Source: JABDGR01 sp964561455
Lineage (GTDB): Bacteria; Verrucomicrobiota; Verrucomicrobiia; Opitutales; JABDGR01
DNA: 5,059 nt
Direction: 5' to 3'
NCBI GenBank assembly: GCA_964561455.1
Contig: CAZLPS010000187.1
Location: 1-5,059, forward strand
In this document: in pieces, positions 4,963 to 5,059 of the stretch
Layout of the letters: each line of letters begins with the position of its first letter
Position numbering within the stretch: position 1 is the first letter of the stretch
Notes under the pieces: generated by a model
Databases searched by the model: none
The model's input: only the letters and a program-made list of their open reading frames with translations
Told to the model about the DNA's origin: nothing
Program-made: the position numbers and the translations under genes

Positions 4963-5059
4963 TCATGGCTTCCAATTCTTTTTGAGTGGTCTTCTTTCCG
5001 GCATCCATGGCTTTCATGCGCCGGGTCAATTCCTTCCGCCACTCAGGGGTCTGATGGCG
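4949..5059 (-). CDS. C-terminal part of a type II antitoxin (addiction module component)
   Basis: A minus-strand frame is open from the right edge to TAA at 4951-4949 and gives 36 residues, including TPEWRKELTRRMKAMDAGKK and ending EAMIARG. The pattern PEW-x-x-EL-x-x-R-x-x-x-(I/M)D-x-G is typical of the small unstable antitoxins paired with RelE/ParE toxins (Unstab_antitox/CHP02574 type), which number about 70-80 residues, so roughly half is missing here because the window ends. It precedes and overlaps the toxin, the usual antitoxin-then-toxin order. It would neutralise the toxin by direct binding; complexes of this type usually also repress their own promoter, which lies outside the window. 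Confidence 0.72.
   Translation of the reverse strand, partial: RHQTPEWRKELTRRMKAMDAGKKTTQKELEAMIARG

Noticed and set aside
1..5059. CRISPR array, tRNA, rRNA or insertion sequence
   Set aside because: No regular spaced repeats, cloverleaf, rRNA segment or transposase was seen. The only recurrent DNA is the gene triplication and the hairpin pair.

Overview
The window reads as a piece of a GC-rich bacterial chromosome from a polysaccharide degrader. The secreted carbohydrate-active genes, missing Shine-Dalgarno sites, Ala/Pro/Gly/Arg-rich linkers and esterase type recall Verrucomicrobiota, with Planctomycetota or Acidobacteriota as alternatives. That placement is inference from style; no marker gene is present.

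Layout: positions 1-119 hold the C-terminal end of an unrecognised plus-strand gene. After a 127-bp gap come three tandem plus-strand paralogues (247-1266, 1306-2250, 2263-3270) with gaps of only 39 and 12 bp, almost certainly one operon. Each encodes a signal peptide, a low-complexity Ala/Ser/Pro then Gly/Arg-rich linker, a domain of about 220-230 residues resembling the Cip1-like polysaccharide-lyase-like fold (Trichoderma reesei Cip1), and a short Ala/Pro-rich tail. Positions 3271-3386 carry two opposed hairpins that look like a REP/BIME-type doublet between convergent genes. On the minus strand, 3387-4583 is a secreted esterase of the feruloyl/acetyl-xylan esterase type with an N-terminal E-set domain. 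Its upstream gap contains a strong G-quadruplex motif. At the right edge a type II toxin-antitoxin pair lies on the minus strand: a RelE/ParE-like toxin (4693-4962) and the C-terminal end of its overlapping antitoxin (4949-5059, cut by the window).

Functionally, the three Cip1-like proteins and the esterase make a plausible secreted plant or algal polysaccharide-processing locus: the Cip1-like proteins would bind or cleave a (possibly uronic-acid-containing) chain and the esterase would remove ester side groups. The toxin-antitoxin pair is probably unrelated. The most unusual points are the tandem triplication with diversified loops and mosaic identity, the shared Gly/Arg-rich segments (also inserted in the unrelated esterase), the pyrimidine/C-rich leaders in place of ribosome binding sites, the opposed hairpin pair, and the G4 motif ahead of the esterase.
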